A stretch of 64,000 nucleotides of DNA from Thermodesulfobacterium thermophilum DSM 1276 (GTDB lineage: Bacteria > Desulfobacterota > Thermodesulfobacteria > Thermodesulfobacteriales > Thermodesulfobacteriaceae): NCBI RefSeq assembly GCF_000421605.1, contig NZ_ATXI01000009.1:28966-92965 (forward strand), in the 5' to 3' direction. The notes below the pieces were generated by a model. The model did no database searches. It saw nothing but the letters and a program-made list of their open reading frames with translations, and was not told the DNA's origin. Positions 17,645 through 27,084 of this stretch are shown here, in pieces; position 1 is the stretch's first letter; every line of letters begins with the position of its first letter. The position numbers and the translations under genes are program-made.

Positions 17645-18847
17645 ATGCCTAAGAAAATTGTCTTAGCTTATTCTGGTGGCCTTGATACTTCAGTAATTTT
17701 AAAATGGCTTATAGAAAGGTATCAATGTCCGGTGATTGCTTTTTGTGCAGACCTTGGACAAGAAGAAGACTGGGAAGAGATTAAACAAAAAGGACTTAGT
17801 TGTGGAGCTGAAAAGGTTATCATAAGGGACCTTAAAGAGGAATTTGTAAAAGAGTATGTATTTTTTGCCATAAAGGCTGGAGCAAGATATGAAGACTGGT
17901 ATCTAATGGGAACCTCTCTTGCTCGTCCACTGATTGCTAAAGAACAGATAAAGATTGCCCTTGAAGAAGGGGCTGATGCCGTAGCCCATGGAGCAACAGG
18001 AAAGGGAAACGATCAAGTAAGGTTTGAACTTACTTTTTCCGCCTTAGCTCCTCATCTTAAAGTGATTGCACCCTGGAGAGAATGGGATTTTAAAGGAAGG
18101 CAAGACCTGATTGCTTACGCCCAAAAACATGGTATCCCAATTCCAGTAACCCCAGAAAAACCTTATAGCATCGATGCCAACCTTTTCCATATAAGCTATG
18201 AAGGAGGTATTTTAGAAGACCTGTGGACTGAGCCACCAGAAGATATGTTTCTTATGACGGTATCTCCTGAAAAGGCACCTGATAAACCAGAATATATCGA
18301 GATAGAGTTTGAAAGAGGAGAACCGATAGCAGTTAACGGAGAAAAATTAAGCCCTGCCAACCTTCTAAAGAGACTCAATGAAATAGGAGGAAGACATGGG
18401 ATTGGCAGAATCGATATGGTAGAAAACCGGTTTGTTGGACTTAAAAGCAGAGGCATTTACGAAACCCCAGGAGGAACCATCTTACACATAGCCCATAGAG
18501 CTTTAGAACAGATTACCCTTGATAGAGAAGTAATGAGGCTTAAAGATAGTCTTATGCCTAAGATAGCAGAAATGATATATTATGGTTTTTGGTTTAGTCC
18601 TGAGTTTCAGGCGTTGAAAACCATGGTAGAACAAACTCAAGAAAGGGTTTCTGGAACGATAAGAGTTAAACTTTATAAAGGGAATGTAATGATAGCAGGG
18701 AGGAAAAGTCCTAACAGCTTATATAAAAAACGTTTGGTAAGTTTTGAAGAAAAAGAAGGATACAATCCTAAGGACGCAGAAGGTTTTATAAGACTTCAAG
18801 GATTGAGATTAAAAATTTACAACCTATCGAAGGAGGAGGAAGCATGA
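17645..18847 (+). CDS. argG: Argininosuccinate synthase
   Basis: ArgG ligates citrulline and aspartate with ATP. The 400 residues show the PP-loop AYSGGLDTS at the start, the citrulline/aspartate-binding [13 protein letters not shown] near residue 118, and [26 protein letters not shown] lies before the ATG. The end overlaps the transaldolase gene by four bases. argH and other arginine genes are not in the window. Confidence 0.98.
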   Translation: MPKKIVLAYSGGLDTSVILKWLIERYQCPVIAFCADLGQEEDWEEIKQKGLSCGAEKVIIRDLKEEFVKEYVFFAIKAGARYEDWYLMGTSLARPLIAKEQIKIALEEGADAVAHGATGKGNDQVRFELTFSALAPHLKVIAPWREWDFKGRQDLIAYAQKHGIPIPVTPEKPYSIDANLFHISYEGGILEDLWTEPPEDMFLMTVSPEKAPDKPEYIEIEFERGEPIAVNGEKLSPANLLKRLNEIGGRHGIGRIDMVENRFVGLKSRGIYETPGGTILHIAHRALEQITLDREVMRLKDSLMPKIAEMIYYGFWFSPEFQALKTMVEQTQERVSGTIRVKLYKGNVMIAGRKSPNSLYKKRLVSFEEKEGYNPKDAEGFIRLQGLRLKIYNLSKEEEA

Positions 18848-19500
18848 AAATCTTTGTTGACACCGCTAAGATCGAAGAAATCAGAAAGGTTAAAGAATGG
18901 GGTATCCTTGACGGAGTAACTACCAACCCTACCCTTCTTTCTCAAACAGGGAAACCTTGGAAAGAAGCTGCCCTTGAGATTTTAAAGGAAGTCCCAGATT
19001 TGCCTGTTTCTTTAGAGGTTTTAGCTACTGACTCTGAGGGCATGGTTAAGGAAGCGAAAGAACTGGCTAAGATGGGAAATAATGTAGTTATTAAAATCCC
19101 CTTTACTGTGGATGGAATAAAAGCTGTCCAAGCCTTAGCTGCAGAGCAAATTCCTACAAATGTTACCTTAGTTTTTAGTCCTATGCAAGCTCTTATTGCT
19201 GCCAAAGCAGGAGCCACCTTTGTTTCTCCCTTTGTAGGAAGAATAGATGACATCTCCTATGATGGAATATCTGTCCTGGAAGAAATTATTCAGATTTATG
19301 CAGCTTATGGGTTTGAAACTGAAATCATCGCTGCAAGTATACGTCATTTAGATCATGTAAGAAAATGTGCTCTTTTAGGGGTAGACATTGCTACCATTCC
19401 CTTTAAAGTAATAGAACAGATGTTTAAGCATCCTCTCACAGACATAGGTCTTGCTAAATTTTTAGAGGATGCTAAAAAAGCTAATATTTCTATCCTGTAA
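18844..19500 (+). CDS. tal: Transaldolase, TalC/FSA type
   Basis: A 218-residue class I aldolase of the small transaldolase / fructose-6-phosphate aldolase family. It begins [20 protein letters not shown] and has [11 protein letters not shown], then the Schiff-base lysine in [12 protein letters not shown] (near residue 85), and [12 protein letters not shown]. In this group most members act as transaldolase linking sugar phosphates C3 to C7; sequence alone does not exclude FSA activity. Start overlaps argG (ATGA) with GGAGGAGG upstream. Confidence 0.93.
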   Translation: MKIFVDTAKIEEIRKVKEWGILDGVTTNPTLLSQTGKPWKEAALEILKEVPDLPVSLEVLATDSEGMVKEAKELAKMGNNVVIKIPFTVDGIKAVQALAAEQIPTNVTLVFSPMQALIAAKAGATFVSPFVGRIDDISYDGISVLEEIIQIYAAYGFETEIIAASIRHLDHVRKCALLGVDIATIPFKVIEQMFKHPLTDIGLAKFLEDAKKANISIL

Positions 19501-19523
19501 AAGACTGAGTTTTAAGGGTTGCC

Positions 19524-20117
19524 TTGTTTTTATGTGAGTTAGACCTCAAATTATTTTATGTTATCAACCAATTTAGACATAGGTTATTAGATTTAACCTT
19601 ACCTTATTTTAGCCATCCAGACCTTATTTATGTCTTTTTTGTTACGTCTGGATGGCTTATCCTTAAAAAGAAAACTTTATTACAAAGTTTGATAATCTGG
19701 ATTTTTTTAATCTTAGGGTATGTATGGGTAGATTTTAGTTGTGCTAAAATTCTTAAGCCTTATTTCCAAAGACCAAGGCCTTTTGTATCTCAGGAAAACC
19801 TTTATTATTACTCTGATCAAAAACATCGTTACCTTAACCAACCTTTAAAAAAAGAAACTTCCTACAGTTTTCCTTCAAATCATGCTTCAAATGTCTCTTT
19901 TGCTTCCATTTACTTAAGTCTTTTTTATCCTCCTTTTGCCTGGGGCTGGATATTGTTTATGTTGTTGGTAGGTTGGTCAAGGATATACCTTGGGCACCAT
20001 TATCCCTTTGATGTGCTGTTTGGTTTTTTCTGGGGTGGTTTTTGGGGATGGACGTTTTATCTTTTGGTAAAAACCCTTCTTAAAAAATTAAGACATGAAA
20101 AAAAACTTTCTGCTTAA
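19524..20117 (+). CDS. PAP2-family membrane phosphatase
   Basis: About five or six transmembrane helices and the three-part acid phosphatase signature are present: KILKPYFQRPRP, SFPSNHAS, and SRIYLGHHYPFDV. Substrates of such proteins are undecaprenyl diphosphate or lipid A (LpxE/LpxF-type) or phosphatidylglycerophosphate. The next gene, overlapping by 23 bases, is an ArnT-like glycosyltransferase, which favours work on the lipid A or undecaprenyl carrier at the outer face of the inner membrane; this is inference. The start is TTG at 19524. Confidence 0.88.
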   Translation: MFLCELDLKLFYVINQFRHRLLDLTLPYFSHPDLIYVFFVTSGWLILKKKTLLQSLIIWIFLILGYVWVDFSCAKILKPYFQRPRPFVSQENLYYYSDQKHRYLNQPLKKETSYSFPSNHASNVSFASIYLSLFYPPFAWGWILFMLLVGWSRIYLGHHYPFDVLFGFFWGGFWGWTFYLLVKTLLKKLRHEKKLSA

Positions 20118-21507
20118 ACCACTTTTCTTCTTATTCTCTTTGTTTTTGATAAAACTTTTATATCTCCTACTTTTAGACCTCCCTCTTTCTTATGACGAGT
20201 CTTATTATTGGGACTGGTCAAGAAATCTTGCTTGGGGATACTACAGTAAACCACCGATGGTTGCATGGTTAATTAAGATTTCAACTGGTTTTTTTGGAAA
20301 TTATGAATGGGCAGTCCGGTTACCTGCACTTTTTTCTATTACCTTTACCACCTTGTTTTTTTATCTAATCCTAAAAAAACGCATTCCTTATGAAAAAGAA
20401 CTTTTTTTAGGTCTAATCTGTCTTAGCTTAATCCCTTTACTTACTGTATACAGTTTTATCATGACCATAGACCCTCCTCTTATACTTTTTTGGACTGGAG
20501 CTACCTATTTTTTTATAAATTATCTAGAAACGCTAAAGGTAAGACACGCTTTCTTGGCTGGTCTTTTTATGGGCTTAGGTCTTCTTACCAAACAGACGAT
20601 GTTGGGTTTTATAGCGATTGCCATAGGATATATCCTATGGTTTAAAAGACCTGCCTTAAAAAAACCTGTAACTTTTCTTATGTTTGGATTACCTTTCTTG
20701 ATGATTCTACCCAATCTTTACTGGAACTGGATAAATGGTTTTGTTATGTTTAAACATACAGAGGAACATTTTTCAAGAACCGGGATAGAGTTATCCAAGG
20801 GACTAAAAACAATTCTTGAGACCTTACTACTTTATACCCCTTTAGCTTTAGGTTTTATACTCATGGCACTAAAAAACTTAAAAGATGAGATATACAAAAC
20901 CAGAGATTTTATTTATTTTCTTGGGCTTCCGTCTTTATTATTCCTGGGGCTTTCTTTTATGGTAGAAATAAACGCAAACTGGATCTTACCTTTTATGGTT
21001 TCAGGACTAATCTGGGTAGTTTATACCCCTCCTTTTCCTAAATTTATCACTTTTCTCAGGTTTAACCTCCTTTATGGTATTTGTTTCCTTATACTGGCCT
21101 TGTCATTTGGAGCCTTTTTTGACCGATTTCCAGAGTTTACCCGAGACCTTTTAAAGAAATTTATAGGATGGAGAGAACTTGCCTCTTATGTTGAGACCTT
21201 TTATGATGGGAAAACTCCTATCGTTGTCTCTTATCGAGATATAGCTTCCTCTTTAGCTTTTTATCTAAAGTCTCATCCAGAAAACATTTATGTAGTACAA
21301 AAGCACCCTTACCCACAAAATCAATACCATCTATGGAGAAAAGACTCAGATTTATCAGGAAAAGAGGTTATCTTTATCCAAAAGAACCCTATCCCTCCTA
21401 AAAACCTTAGAAACCCTGTTAAACTTGGTGAAGTTCGGGTTAAAATATCTCAAAAAACTTATAAAGAGTTTTTTATCTGGAAAGGAATTTGGGAAAAGGA
21501 AGGATAA
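20095..21507 (+). CDS. ArnT-like glycosyltransferase family 39 protein
   Basis: A 470-residue polytopic protein of the PMT/ArnT GT-C fold. The first loop carries the acidic motif SYDESYYWDW near residue 35, followed by GYYSKPPMVAWLI and WAVRLPAL, all typical. About eleven to twelve membrane helices fill residues 5-350, then a soluble C-terminal periplasmic region follows. ArnT moves aminoarabinose from undecaprenyl phosphate onto lipid A; relatives move other sugars, so the donor here is unknown. Coupled to the PAP2 gene by a 23-base overlap. Confidence 0.88.
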   Translation: MKKNFLLKPLFFLFSLFLIKLLYLLLLDLPLSYDESYYWDWSRNLAWGYYSKPPMVAWLIKISTGFFGNYEWAVRLPALFSITFTTLFFYLILKKRIPYEKELFLGLICLSLIPLLTVYSFIMTIDPPLILFWTGATYFFINYLETLKVRHAFLAGLFMGLGLLTKQTMLGFIAIAIGYILWFKRPALKKPVTFLMFGLPFLMILPNLYWNWINGFVMFKHTEEHFSRTGIELSKGLKTILETLLLYTPLALGFILMALKNLKDEIYKTRDFIYFLGLPSLLFLGLSFMVEINANWILPFMVSGLIWVVYTPPFPKFITFLRFNLLYGICFLILALSFGAFFDRFPEFTRDLLKKFIGWRELASYVETFYDGKTPIVVSYRDIASSLAFYLKSHPENIYVVQKHPYPQNQYHLWRKDSDLSGKEVIFIQKNPIPPKNLRNPVKLGEVRVKISQKTYKEFFIWKGIWEKEG

Positions 21508-21510
21508 AAC

Positions 21511-22839
21511 ATGGCTTACTATTGTCAGGAATGTGGTTATAAAAGCCTTAAATGGTTAGGACGCTGTCCTGAATGTGGGGGATGGAATACCTTTATAGAA
21601 GAAAAAGAAAGCTCGATAAAACCAAAAAACAAAAGCAGAATAAGCAATAAACCGATAAAGGTCTTAAAACTTTCAGACATAAAGTATGAAGTAAAACCAA
21701 GGATTTTAACAGGTCTTAGCGAACTTGATTTGGTATTAGGAGGAGGATTTGTGCCTGGGTCTTTTATCCTTATAGGAGGAGATCCAGGAATAGGGAAATC
21801 TACCCTTCTTACTCAAGTAGCAGGTGTGCTTGCAGAAAAGGGGCTAAAAATAGTTTATCTATCTGCCGAAGAATCTGCTGAACAAGTTAAGTTAAGGGTT
21901 GAAAGACTGGGGTTGGGAGATGAAGTCCTTTTTATAGGAGATACTGAACTTTCCACGATAATAGAAGAGTTGAAAACCATAAAACCTGACCTTCTGATAG
22001 TAGACTCCATCCAAACAGTTTTTTTACCTGAGTTAGAAAGCCCTCCAGGTGGGGTTTCTCAAATAAGAGAGTGTGCGAATCTCCTTATGCGATTTGCTAA
22101 AGAACAGGAGGTGGTAACAATTGTGGTAGGCCATATTACCAAAGGAGGCTTGATTGCAGGACCAAAAGTTTTAGAACATTTGGTAGACGTGGTACTTTAT
22201 TTGGAGGGAGAGAAAGAAACAGGATTTAGGATTCTAAGAGCAGTTAAAAATCGTTTTGGTCCGGTAAATGAGATCGGAGTCTTTTTGATGACCTCCAAAG
22301 GATTGGTTCCTCACTCCCAATGTGAAGACCTCTTTCTATCAGGAGAAGAAAACGCGGCTGTATTTTGTGTGATAGAAGGAACCAGACCTTTGCTGGTAGA
22401 GGTGCAATCCTTGGTTGCCAAAAGTTTTCTTGCTTTACCAAGAAGGACAGCAGTTGGATTTGACCCTATAAGGCTATCTTTACTTGTTGCTATCTTAGAA
22501 AAAAAACTAAATTTCAATTTTAGTAATCAAGACATTTATGTTAAAATATCCGGGGGGCTCAAGATAACCGACCCTTCTGCAGACATGGCAGTAGCTGTGT
22601 CTTTGGTGTCAAGTTTATTAGAAAAACCTCTTCCAGACAAAACTATTTTTATAGGAGAAATCGGGCTTTCCGGTGAGATAAAACCAGTAAGAGAAATAGC
22701 CCTACGGCTAAAAGAGGCAGAAAAGAAGGGGTTTAAAAGAGCTTTTGTTCCAGAAAGATTAAACCTTCCTAAGCATAACCTATCATTAGAAATAATCCCT
22801 TGTAGAAAGCTTTTAGAAGTTTGTGAAAAAATCTTTTAG
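21511..22839 (+). CDS. radA: DNA repair protein RadA
   Basis: RadA (Sms) is a DnaB-like branch-migration helicase in recombination. All parts are present: N-terminal zinc finger CQECG...CPECGG (residues about 5-22), Walker A GGDPGIGKST near residue 92, Walker B LLIVDSIQ, the RadA signature KNRFGPVNEIG near residue 247, and a C-terminal Lon-like domain ending in a pseudo-protease region (FIGEIGLSGEIKPV). 442 residues is normal. It follows the GT39 gene after three bases. Confidence 0.97.
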   Translation: MAYYCQECGYKSLKWLGRCPECGGWNTFIEEKESSIKPKNKSRISNKPIKVLKLSDIKYEVKPRILTGLSELDLVLGGGFVPGSFILIGGDPGIGKSTLLTQVAGVLAEKGLKIVYLSAEESAEQVKLRVERLGLGDEVLFIGDTELSTIIEELKTIKPDLLIVDSIQTVFLPELESPPGGVSQIRECANLLMRFAKEQEVVTIVVGHITKGGLIAGPKVLEHLVDVVLYLEGEKETGFRILRAVKNRFGPVNEIGVFLMTSKGLVPHSQCEDLFLSGEENAAVFCVIEGTRPLLVEVQSLVAKSFLALPRRTAVGFDPIRLSLLVAILEKKLNFNFSNQDIYVKISGGLKITDPSADMAVAVSLVSSLLEKPLPDKTIFIGEIGLSGEIKPVREIALRLKEAEKKGFKRAFVPERLNLPKHNLSLEIIPCRKLLEVCEKIF

Positions 22840-22858
22840 TAGAAAAATATAAAATCCT

Positions 22859-23464
22859 ATGTTTGAAGATTTTATAAACCTTTGGGATAGCAGAGAAGAA
22901 ATAAGGGTTTTTGTAAAAAATCATCCCATAGCCGGAGGTATTTTATTTGTTTTTTTACAAGCTTTACAAGTAATAATAGCCCCCCTCCCTGGAGAAGTGA
23001 CAGGATTTTTTGCAGGTTTTCTTTTCGGAGGGATCTATGGGTTTATGTTAAGTATGGCAGGCTTGATGATAGGATCTTTAATTTCTTTTTATATAGCAAG
23101 GTTTTTAAGAAAAAAATTTTTTAAAAAATACTGTCAATTTCCAACCTATTTGAAGGTAAAGAAAATTTTTTATAAACATGGGCTTACCGGGATGTTTTTA
23201 CTTTATCTTTTTCCTGGCTTTCCAAAGGATTTATTAAACTATTTACTCGGTTTTATGCCTGTCTCTTTAAAAGGTTTCACGGTGGTATGTTTTTTAGGTA
23301 GAATACCAGGCACTTTTGCCCTTTCCCTTCAGGGGGATGTAGTATACGGTGGGCATCCTCAAAGTATAATTTTAGTAACTTTCACTTTTGTTATAGTTTT
23401 TTTAATTTTTTTGGTGATTAAAAAAAGAATTGAAGGTTGGTTAGAAAAAGATCCTACCACTTAG
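22859..23464 (+). CDS. DedA/VTT-family membrane protein
   Basis: A 201-residue integral membrane protein of the DedA (SNARE-associated/VTT) family. The conserved [20 protein letters not shown] re-entrant motif and [18 protein letters not shown] region are present. These proteins are linked to lipid scrambling or undecaprenyl-phosphate recycling in other bacteria; the exact role is unknown here. It converges on hisF with an 11-base overlap. Confidence 0.85.
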   Translation: MFEDFINLWDSREEIRVFVKNHPIAGGILFVFLQALQVIIAPLPGEVTGFFAGFLFGGIYGFMLSMAGLMIGSLISFYIARFLRKKFFKKYCQFPTYLKVKKIFYKHGLTGMFLLYLFPGFPKDLLNYLLGFMPVSLKGFTVVCFLGRIPGTFALSLQGDVVYGGHPQSIILVTFTFVIVFLIFLVIKKRIEGWLEKDPTT

Positions 23465-24233
23465 TTCTTACCTTTACCCCCTTTTTAGCTAAGTAATCCT
23501 TGATTTCTTTCACGGTATACATTCCATAGTGAACCATAGAGGCTATAAGCGCTGCATCAGCTTTACCTTCGGTAAGAACCTGATACAAATGTTCAGGGTG
23601 ACCTGCACCACCTGAGGCGATAACCGGAATGTTTACCGCCTCTGCTATCATCCTCGTAATGGTTAACTCATAACCTTCTTTAGTGCCATCTGCATCTATA
23701 GAATTAAGACAAATCTCCCCTGCCCCTAAGTTTTCTGCTTCTTTTGCCCACCAAACAGCATCTATTCCCATCGGTTGTCTTCCACCCTTTATCCAAACCT
23801 CATATCCAGAGGGGATTTTAGAAGAAGGTTCAACCTTTTTCACATCCATACCAAGTACGATACATTGAGAACCAAAGGCCTTAGCCCCTTCGTAAATCAG
23901 TTTGGGATTAAGCACAGCCGCGGTATTAACCGAAACCTTCTCTGCTCCTGCAAGCAAGACCTGTCTCATGTCTTCGACTGACTTAATTCCACCTCCCACT
24001 GAAAAGGGAATAAAAATCCGTTCAGCAGTCCTTCTAACCACGTCTATCATGATCCCTCGATGTTCTGCACTGGCAGTAATATCGTAAAAAACTATTTCAT
24101 CAGCCCCTTCTTGATAATACTTTTCAGCCATCTCTACAGGGTCGCCTACCTCTACATTGTCTTTAAACTTTATCCCTTTAGTCGTTTTACCATCCTTTAC
24201 GTCAAGGCATACGATTATTCTTTTACTTAACAT
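23454..24233 (-). CDS. hisF: Imidazole glycerol phosphate synthase subunit HisF
   Basis: HisF is the cyclase half of the HisFH complex, making IGP and AICAR from PRFAR with ammonia from HisH. It is a (beta/alpha)8 barrel of 259 residues with catalytic Asp in [10 protein letters not shown] (residue 11) and later Asp in [14 protein letters not shown]. Both phosphate-binding halves ([20 protein letters not shown]) are visible. No other his genes are adjacent; hisD is 26 kb away, so the pathway is dispersed. Confidence 0.97.
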   Translation of the reverse strand: MLSKRIIVCLDVKDGKTTKGIKFKDNVEVGDPVEMAEKYYQEGADEIVFYDITASAEHRGIMIDVVRRTAERIFIPFSVGGGIKSVEDMRQVLLAGAEKVSVNTAAVLNPKLIYEGAKAFGSQCIVLGMDVKKVEPSSKIPSGYEVWIKGGRQPMGIDAVWWAKEAENLGAGEICLNSIDADGTKEGYELTITRMIAEAVNIPVIASGGAGHPEHLYQVLTEGKADAALIASMVHYGMYTVKEIKDYLAKKGVKVRTKW

Positions 24234-24288
24234 GTAAAACCCCTTTACACTTTTTTAAAAGGCAACCTGCCTTTTTCTCTTTTTAAGC

Positions 24289-24492
24289 TCAGCTAAAACC
24301 AAATCCTCCTCCACAAGAACTCTTCTTATAATCACCTACCCCTTTCATCATCGCACATACATTAGATACTACCTTTTCTACCTTTTCTGAACCACAAAAG
24401 GGACATTTTACCTCTTGTTCTTCTGTTTTACTAAAAATAAGTTTTTCAAAAATCCTCCCACAATCATAACACCTAAATTCATAAATAGGCAT
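24289..24492 (-). CDS. FmdB-family zinc ribbon protein (2 of 3)
   Basis: A 67-residue protein beginning MPIYEFRCYDCGRIFEKL with a second CPFCG pair and a Gly/Ser/Cys-rich tail (SSCGGGFGFS), which is the common FmdB layout. Function unknown; likely zinc binding. Between hisF and cutA on the same strand. GGAGGGGAAGGG lies before the ATG. Confidence 0.9.
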   Translation of the reverse strand: MPIYEFRCYDCGRIFEKLIFSKTEEQEVKCPFCGSEKVEKVVSNVCAMMKGVGDYKKSSCGGGFGFS

Positions 24493-24548
24493 ACCCTTCC
24501 CCTCCTATATCCTTAAATTTAGCTTCGCAGTAAAATAATAAAAAATTT

Positions 24549-24881
24549 TTAAATTTCAACCCCTGTTTCTTGTAAAAGCCATCTATAAAAACAGGGGGTA
24601 ACCTCAGAAACCTCTATTTTTGCGATACAAGGGCAAGAATAAGAATGGTTTTTAAGTACCTCTTTTTCTACCTCAGGATAAAGAGATTCGCGGGTTTTTA
24701 CTATTAAAACAGCTTCTTGAGAAACTTCTATCTTACCTTCCCACCAATACATAGAGTTAATGTTAGTAAAAAGGTTAACACAACCACAAAGTCTTTTCTC
24801 AAGGAGTATCCTTCCAACTTTTTGAGCCTCCTCTGAATTGGGAAAAGTTATGTAAACAAATACAATCTTATCTTGTGCCAT
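24549..24881 (-). CDS. cutA: CutA1-family divalent ion tolerance protein
   Basis: A 110-residue trimeric ferredoxin-like protein. FVYITFPNSEEAQKVGRILLEKRLCGCVNLF is the family N-terminal half, and the MYWWEGKIE block follows. CutA is associated with copper tolerance but its function is unclear; thermophile forms are extremely stable. GGAGGTAAT lies upstream of the ATG. Confidence 0.93.
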   Translation of the reverse strand: MAQDKIVFVYITFPNSEEAQKVGRILLEKRLCGCVNLFTNINSMYWWEGKIEVSQEAVLIVKTRESLYPEVEKEVLKNHSYSCPCIAKIEVSEVTPCFYRWLLQETGVEI

Positions 24882-25038
24882 AATTACCTCCTGTTTAAAT
24901 TTCTCTCTAAAAGAGCTAAAGTATAATTATACCTTAATCGTTATAAATTGCCAAAAAATAAAGGTTTTTTCTGTTGTTGGAAAATAACAAAAAGGTTTTA
25001 TAATGGAGCAAAAATTAGTTATGAGGAGGAGGGATCAG

Positions 25039-25461
25039 ATGGAAAGAACGTTGGTTATGATTAAACCTGACGGGGTCCAGAGAAACCTTATAGGAAAGGT
25101 TATTAGTATTTTTGAAGAAAAGGGTCTCAGGGTGGTTGCTTTAAAAAAAGTTAAACTATCTAAGGAGCAGGCAAAACAATTTTATGTCGTACACAAAGAA
25201 CGTCCTTTTTTTGAAAGTCTAACAGATTACATGAGTTCTGGTCCAGTGGTGGCTATGGTTTTAGAAGGAGAACAGGCTATAAAAAGGGTACGTGAAATCA
25301 TGGGAGCAACCGACCCTAAAGAAGCTCAAGAAGGTACCATAAGAAAACTTTTTGCGATAGACAAGGAAAAAAATACCGTTCATGGTTCTGACAGCCCTGA
25401 ATCTGCCGCTAAGGAAATACCATTTTTCTTTAGTGAGTATGAACTTCTCAGCGCTGAATAA
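25039..25461 (+). CDS. ndk: Nucleoside diphosphate kinase
   Basis: Ndk transfers the gamma phosphate among nucleoside triphosphates through a phospho-His. From ATG 25039 (AGGAGGAGGG six bases upstream) the protein starts MERTLVMIKPDGVQRN and is 140 residues, the normal length. The active-site block NTVHGSDSPESA is near the end. A start twelve codons upstream at 25003 is open but lacks homology. The stop overlaps the thiL start (TAATG). Confidence 0.96.
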   Translation: MERTLVMIKPDGVQRNLIGKVISIFEEKGLRVVALKKVKLSKEQAKQFYVVHKERPFFESLTDYMSSGPVVAMVLEGEQAIKRVREIMGATDPKEAQEGTIRKLFAIDKEKNTVHGSDSPESAAKEIPFFFSEYELLSAE

Positions 25462-26411
25462 TGACTGAAAAGGAATGGATAACTTATTTAAAAAAACATC
25501 TTTTTGAAAAACCTCCTGTTTTTAAAACCTATAATGAAGACTGTACTGTTATTCAAAAAGAGGAGCAGGAATTTTTACTTATTACAACTGATGCGCTAGT
25601 AGAAACAATCCATTTTAAATTAGATTATTACTCTTTTTTTGACTTAGGCGTTAAATTAGCTAACTCTAATTTAAGCGACATCGCTGCCTGTGGAGGGGAG
25701 CCTGAATGGGCTCTCCTTACCTTAGGAAGTCCGATCCCTGTAGATGTTAACTGGGCAGAGCCGTTTTTACAAGGACTTAATCAAAGCTTAAATAAGTTTG
25801 GTGCCCATTTGGTAGGTGGAGACACAGTTAAAAGTCCCTTCTTTTTCTTTAACCTAACTTTATTTGGTAAAACCAACTTCCCTATTTTAAGAAAAGGAGC
25901 AAAGGAAGGAGATTTGATCTTTGTCTCAAGACCCTTAGGAGGAAGTTCTGCTTTTTTAAGAATGGTTAAAACCTCTCCTTTAAAAGAAATACCTGAAAAT
26001 CTCAAAAAAGCCCATCTTTACCCAGAACCAGAAATAATCTTAGGTAAAGAACTCTCTTCGAAAAATTTAGCTACCTCAGCCATAGATATCTCCGACGGTC
26101 TTTTACTTGACCTTTGGAGGATATGTGAAGAAAACTCAGTTGGGGCTGAATTATTACAAGAGGCTATACCTATAGAGCCCGGAGCTACCTTAGAAGATGC
26201 CCTTTCAGGAGGAGAAGACTATGCCCTTCTTTTTACTGTTTCTCCCTCTAACTTACACCAAATAGGTGAAATCGAAACCAAACTAAAAAGGAAGTTTTTC
26301 TGCATAGGAAAAATTTTGCCTGAAAAGAATCTATATTTGGTTAACGAAAAAAAAGAAAGATTAAAGCTAAAACCCAAAGGGTTTGACCACTTTAATCTTA
26401 AAATAACTTAA
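25461..26411 (+). CDS. thiL: Thiamine-monophosphate kinase
   Basis: ThiL phosphorylates thiamine monophosphate to TPP. The 316 residues show the PurM-like fold: DCTVIQ, the TTDALVETIHF metal-binding block near residue 45, LANSNLSDIAACGGEPEWALLTLG, and the C-terminal AIDISDGLLLDL and SGGEDYALLFTV motifs. It overlaps ndk by one base (TAATG). A GC-rich hairpin follows at once. Confidence 0.94.
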   Translation: MTEKEWITYLKKHLFEKPPVFKTYNEDCTVIQKEEQEFLLITTDALVETIHFKLDYYSFFDLGVKLANSNLSDIAACGGEPEWALLTLGSPIPVDVNWAEPFLQGLNQSLNKFGAHLVGGDTVKSPFFFFNLTLFGKTNFPILRKGAKEGDLIFVSRPLGGSSAFLRMVKTSPLKEIPENLKKAHLYPEPEIILGKELSSKNLATSAIDISDGLLLDLWRICEENSVGAELLQEAIPIEPGATLEDALSGGEDYALLFTVSPSNLHQIGEIETKLKRKFFCIGKILPEKNLYLVNEKKERLKLKPKGFDHFNLKIT

Positions 26412-26412
26412 T

Positions 26413-26452
26413 AAAAAACCCCCGAGGGTCCCCCCCCGGAGGTTACCCTCCT
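26413..26452. terminator. Bidirectional terminator between thiL and hsp20
   Basis: GAGGGT (26424-26429) pairs with ACCCTC (26445-26450), and inside this GGAGG (26438-26442) can pair with CCTCC (26447-26451). A run of six A at 26413-26418 gives six T on the minus strand after the hairpin, fitting termination of hsp20. A run of eight C (26430-26437) lies in the loop, odd for so AT-rich a genome. Confidence 0.55.
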
Positions 26453-26458
26453 AAAGGA

Positions 26459-26902
26459 TTATTTCTCTACGTTGATCTTGATAAGTTTTTTCTTTTCTTC
26501 AGGTTTTTTAGGTAAAATTATCTTCAAAACACCATCTTTATAGGTAGCTTCTATCTTATCTTCTTCAACCTCACAAGGAATAGGTATAGACCTCATAAAA
26601 CTTCCATAAAATCTTTCAATCCTATAGAAGTTTTCTTTTTTCTCCTCCTCTTCTCTTTTCTTTTCTCCTTTAATAACCAAAACATTCTCCATCAAGCTAA
26701 TTTCCATATCCTCAGGATTTACACCTGGTACATCAACTTTTACGATAACTTTATCATCTGTTTCCGAAACATCTACAGCAGGTGCCCAACTTATACCTTC
26801 CCATCTTTCTGTTAACAATTCTTTACCAAAAAATTCTTGCCATATACGATCCATTTCCTTTTTTAAGTCTTGTAATGGACGCCAAAGGATTAAATCTGCC
26901 AT
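26459..26902 (-). CDS. Hsp20 family small heat shock protein
   Basis: An alpha-crystallin domain chaperone of 147 residues from the ATG at 26902 (AAAGGAGG eight bases upstream; an in-frame GTG lies three codons before). The domain covers about residues 40-130: PAVDVSETDDKVIVKVDVPGV, then the conserved YGSFMRSIPIP and the closing GVLKIILPK (A/G-x-x-x-n-G-v-L motif). An I-x-I-like C-terminal tail (IKINVEK) is present. It is divergent from clpB, the other heat-shock gene, sharing 180 bases. Confidence 0.94.
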   Translation of the reverse strand: MADLILWRPLQDLKKEMDRIWQEFFGKELLTERWEGISWAPAVDVSETDDKVIVKVDVPGVNPEDMEISLMENVLVIKGEKKREEEEKKENFYRIERFYGSFMRSIPIPCEVEEDKIEATYKDGVLKIILPKKPEEKKKLIKINVEK

Positions 26903-27084
26903 AGTTATCACCTCCTTTTTACTTTATTTTTTTATTTTCAAAATTAAAAATAAGTATACACTTTAAAAGTTTCAAGTATCCGTTTATAAAAAAATTTCAA
27001 TAAAAAAATCTGTGATAACTGTTGAAAGTCAAAATATCGTATTTAATTTTTAACTAATAAATACTAACATTTGGAGGTCAAAGA

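Noticed and set aside
26912..27084. CIRCE or sigma-32 element between hsp20 and clpB
   Set aside because: No CIRCE inverted repeat (TTAGCACTC-N9-GAGTGCTAA) and only a poor sigma-32-like TTGAAA with no matching -10.
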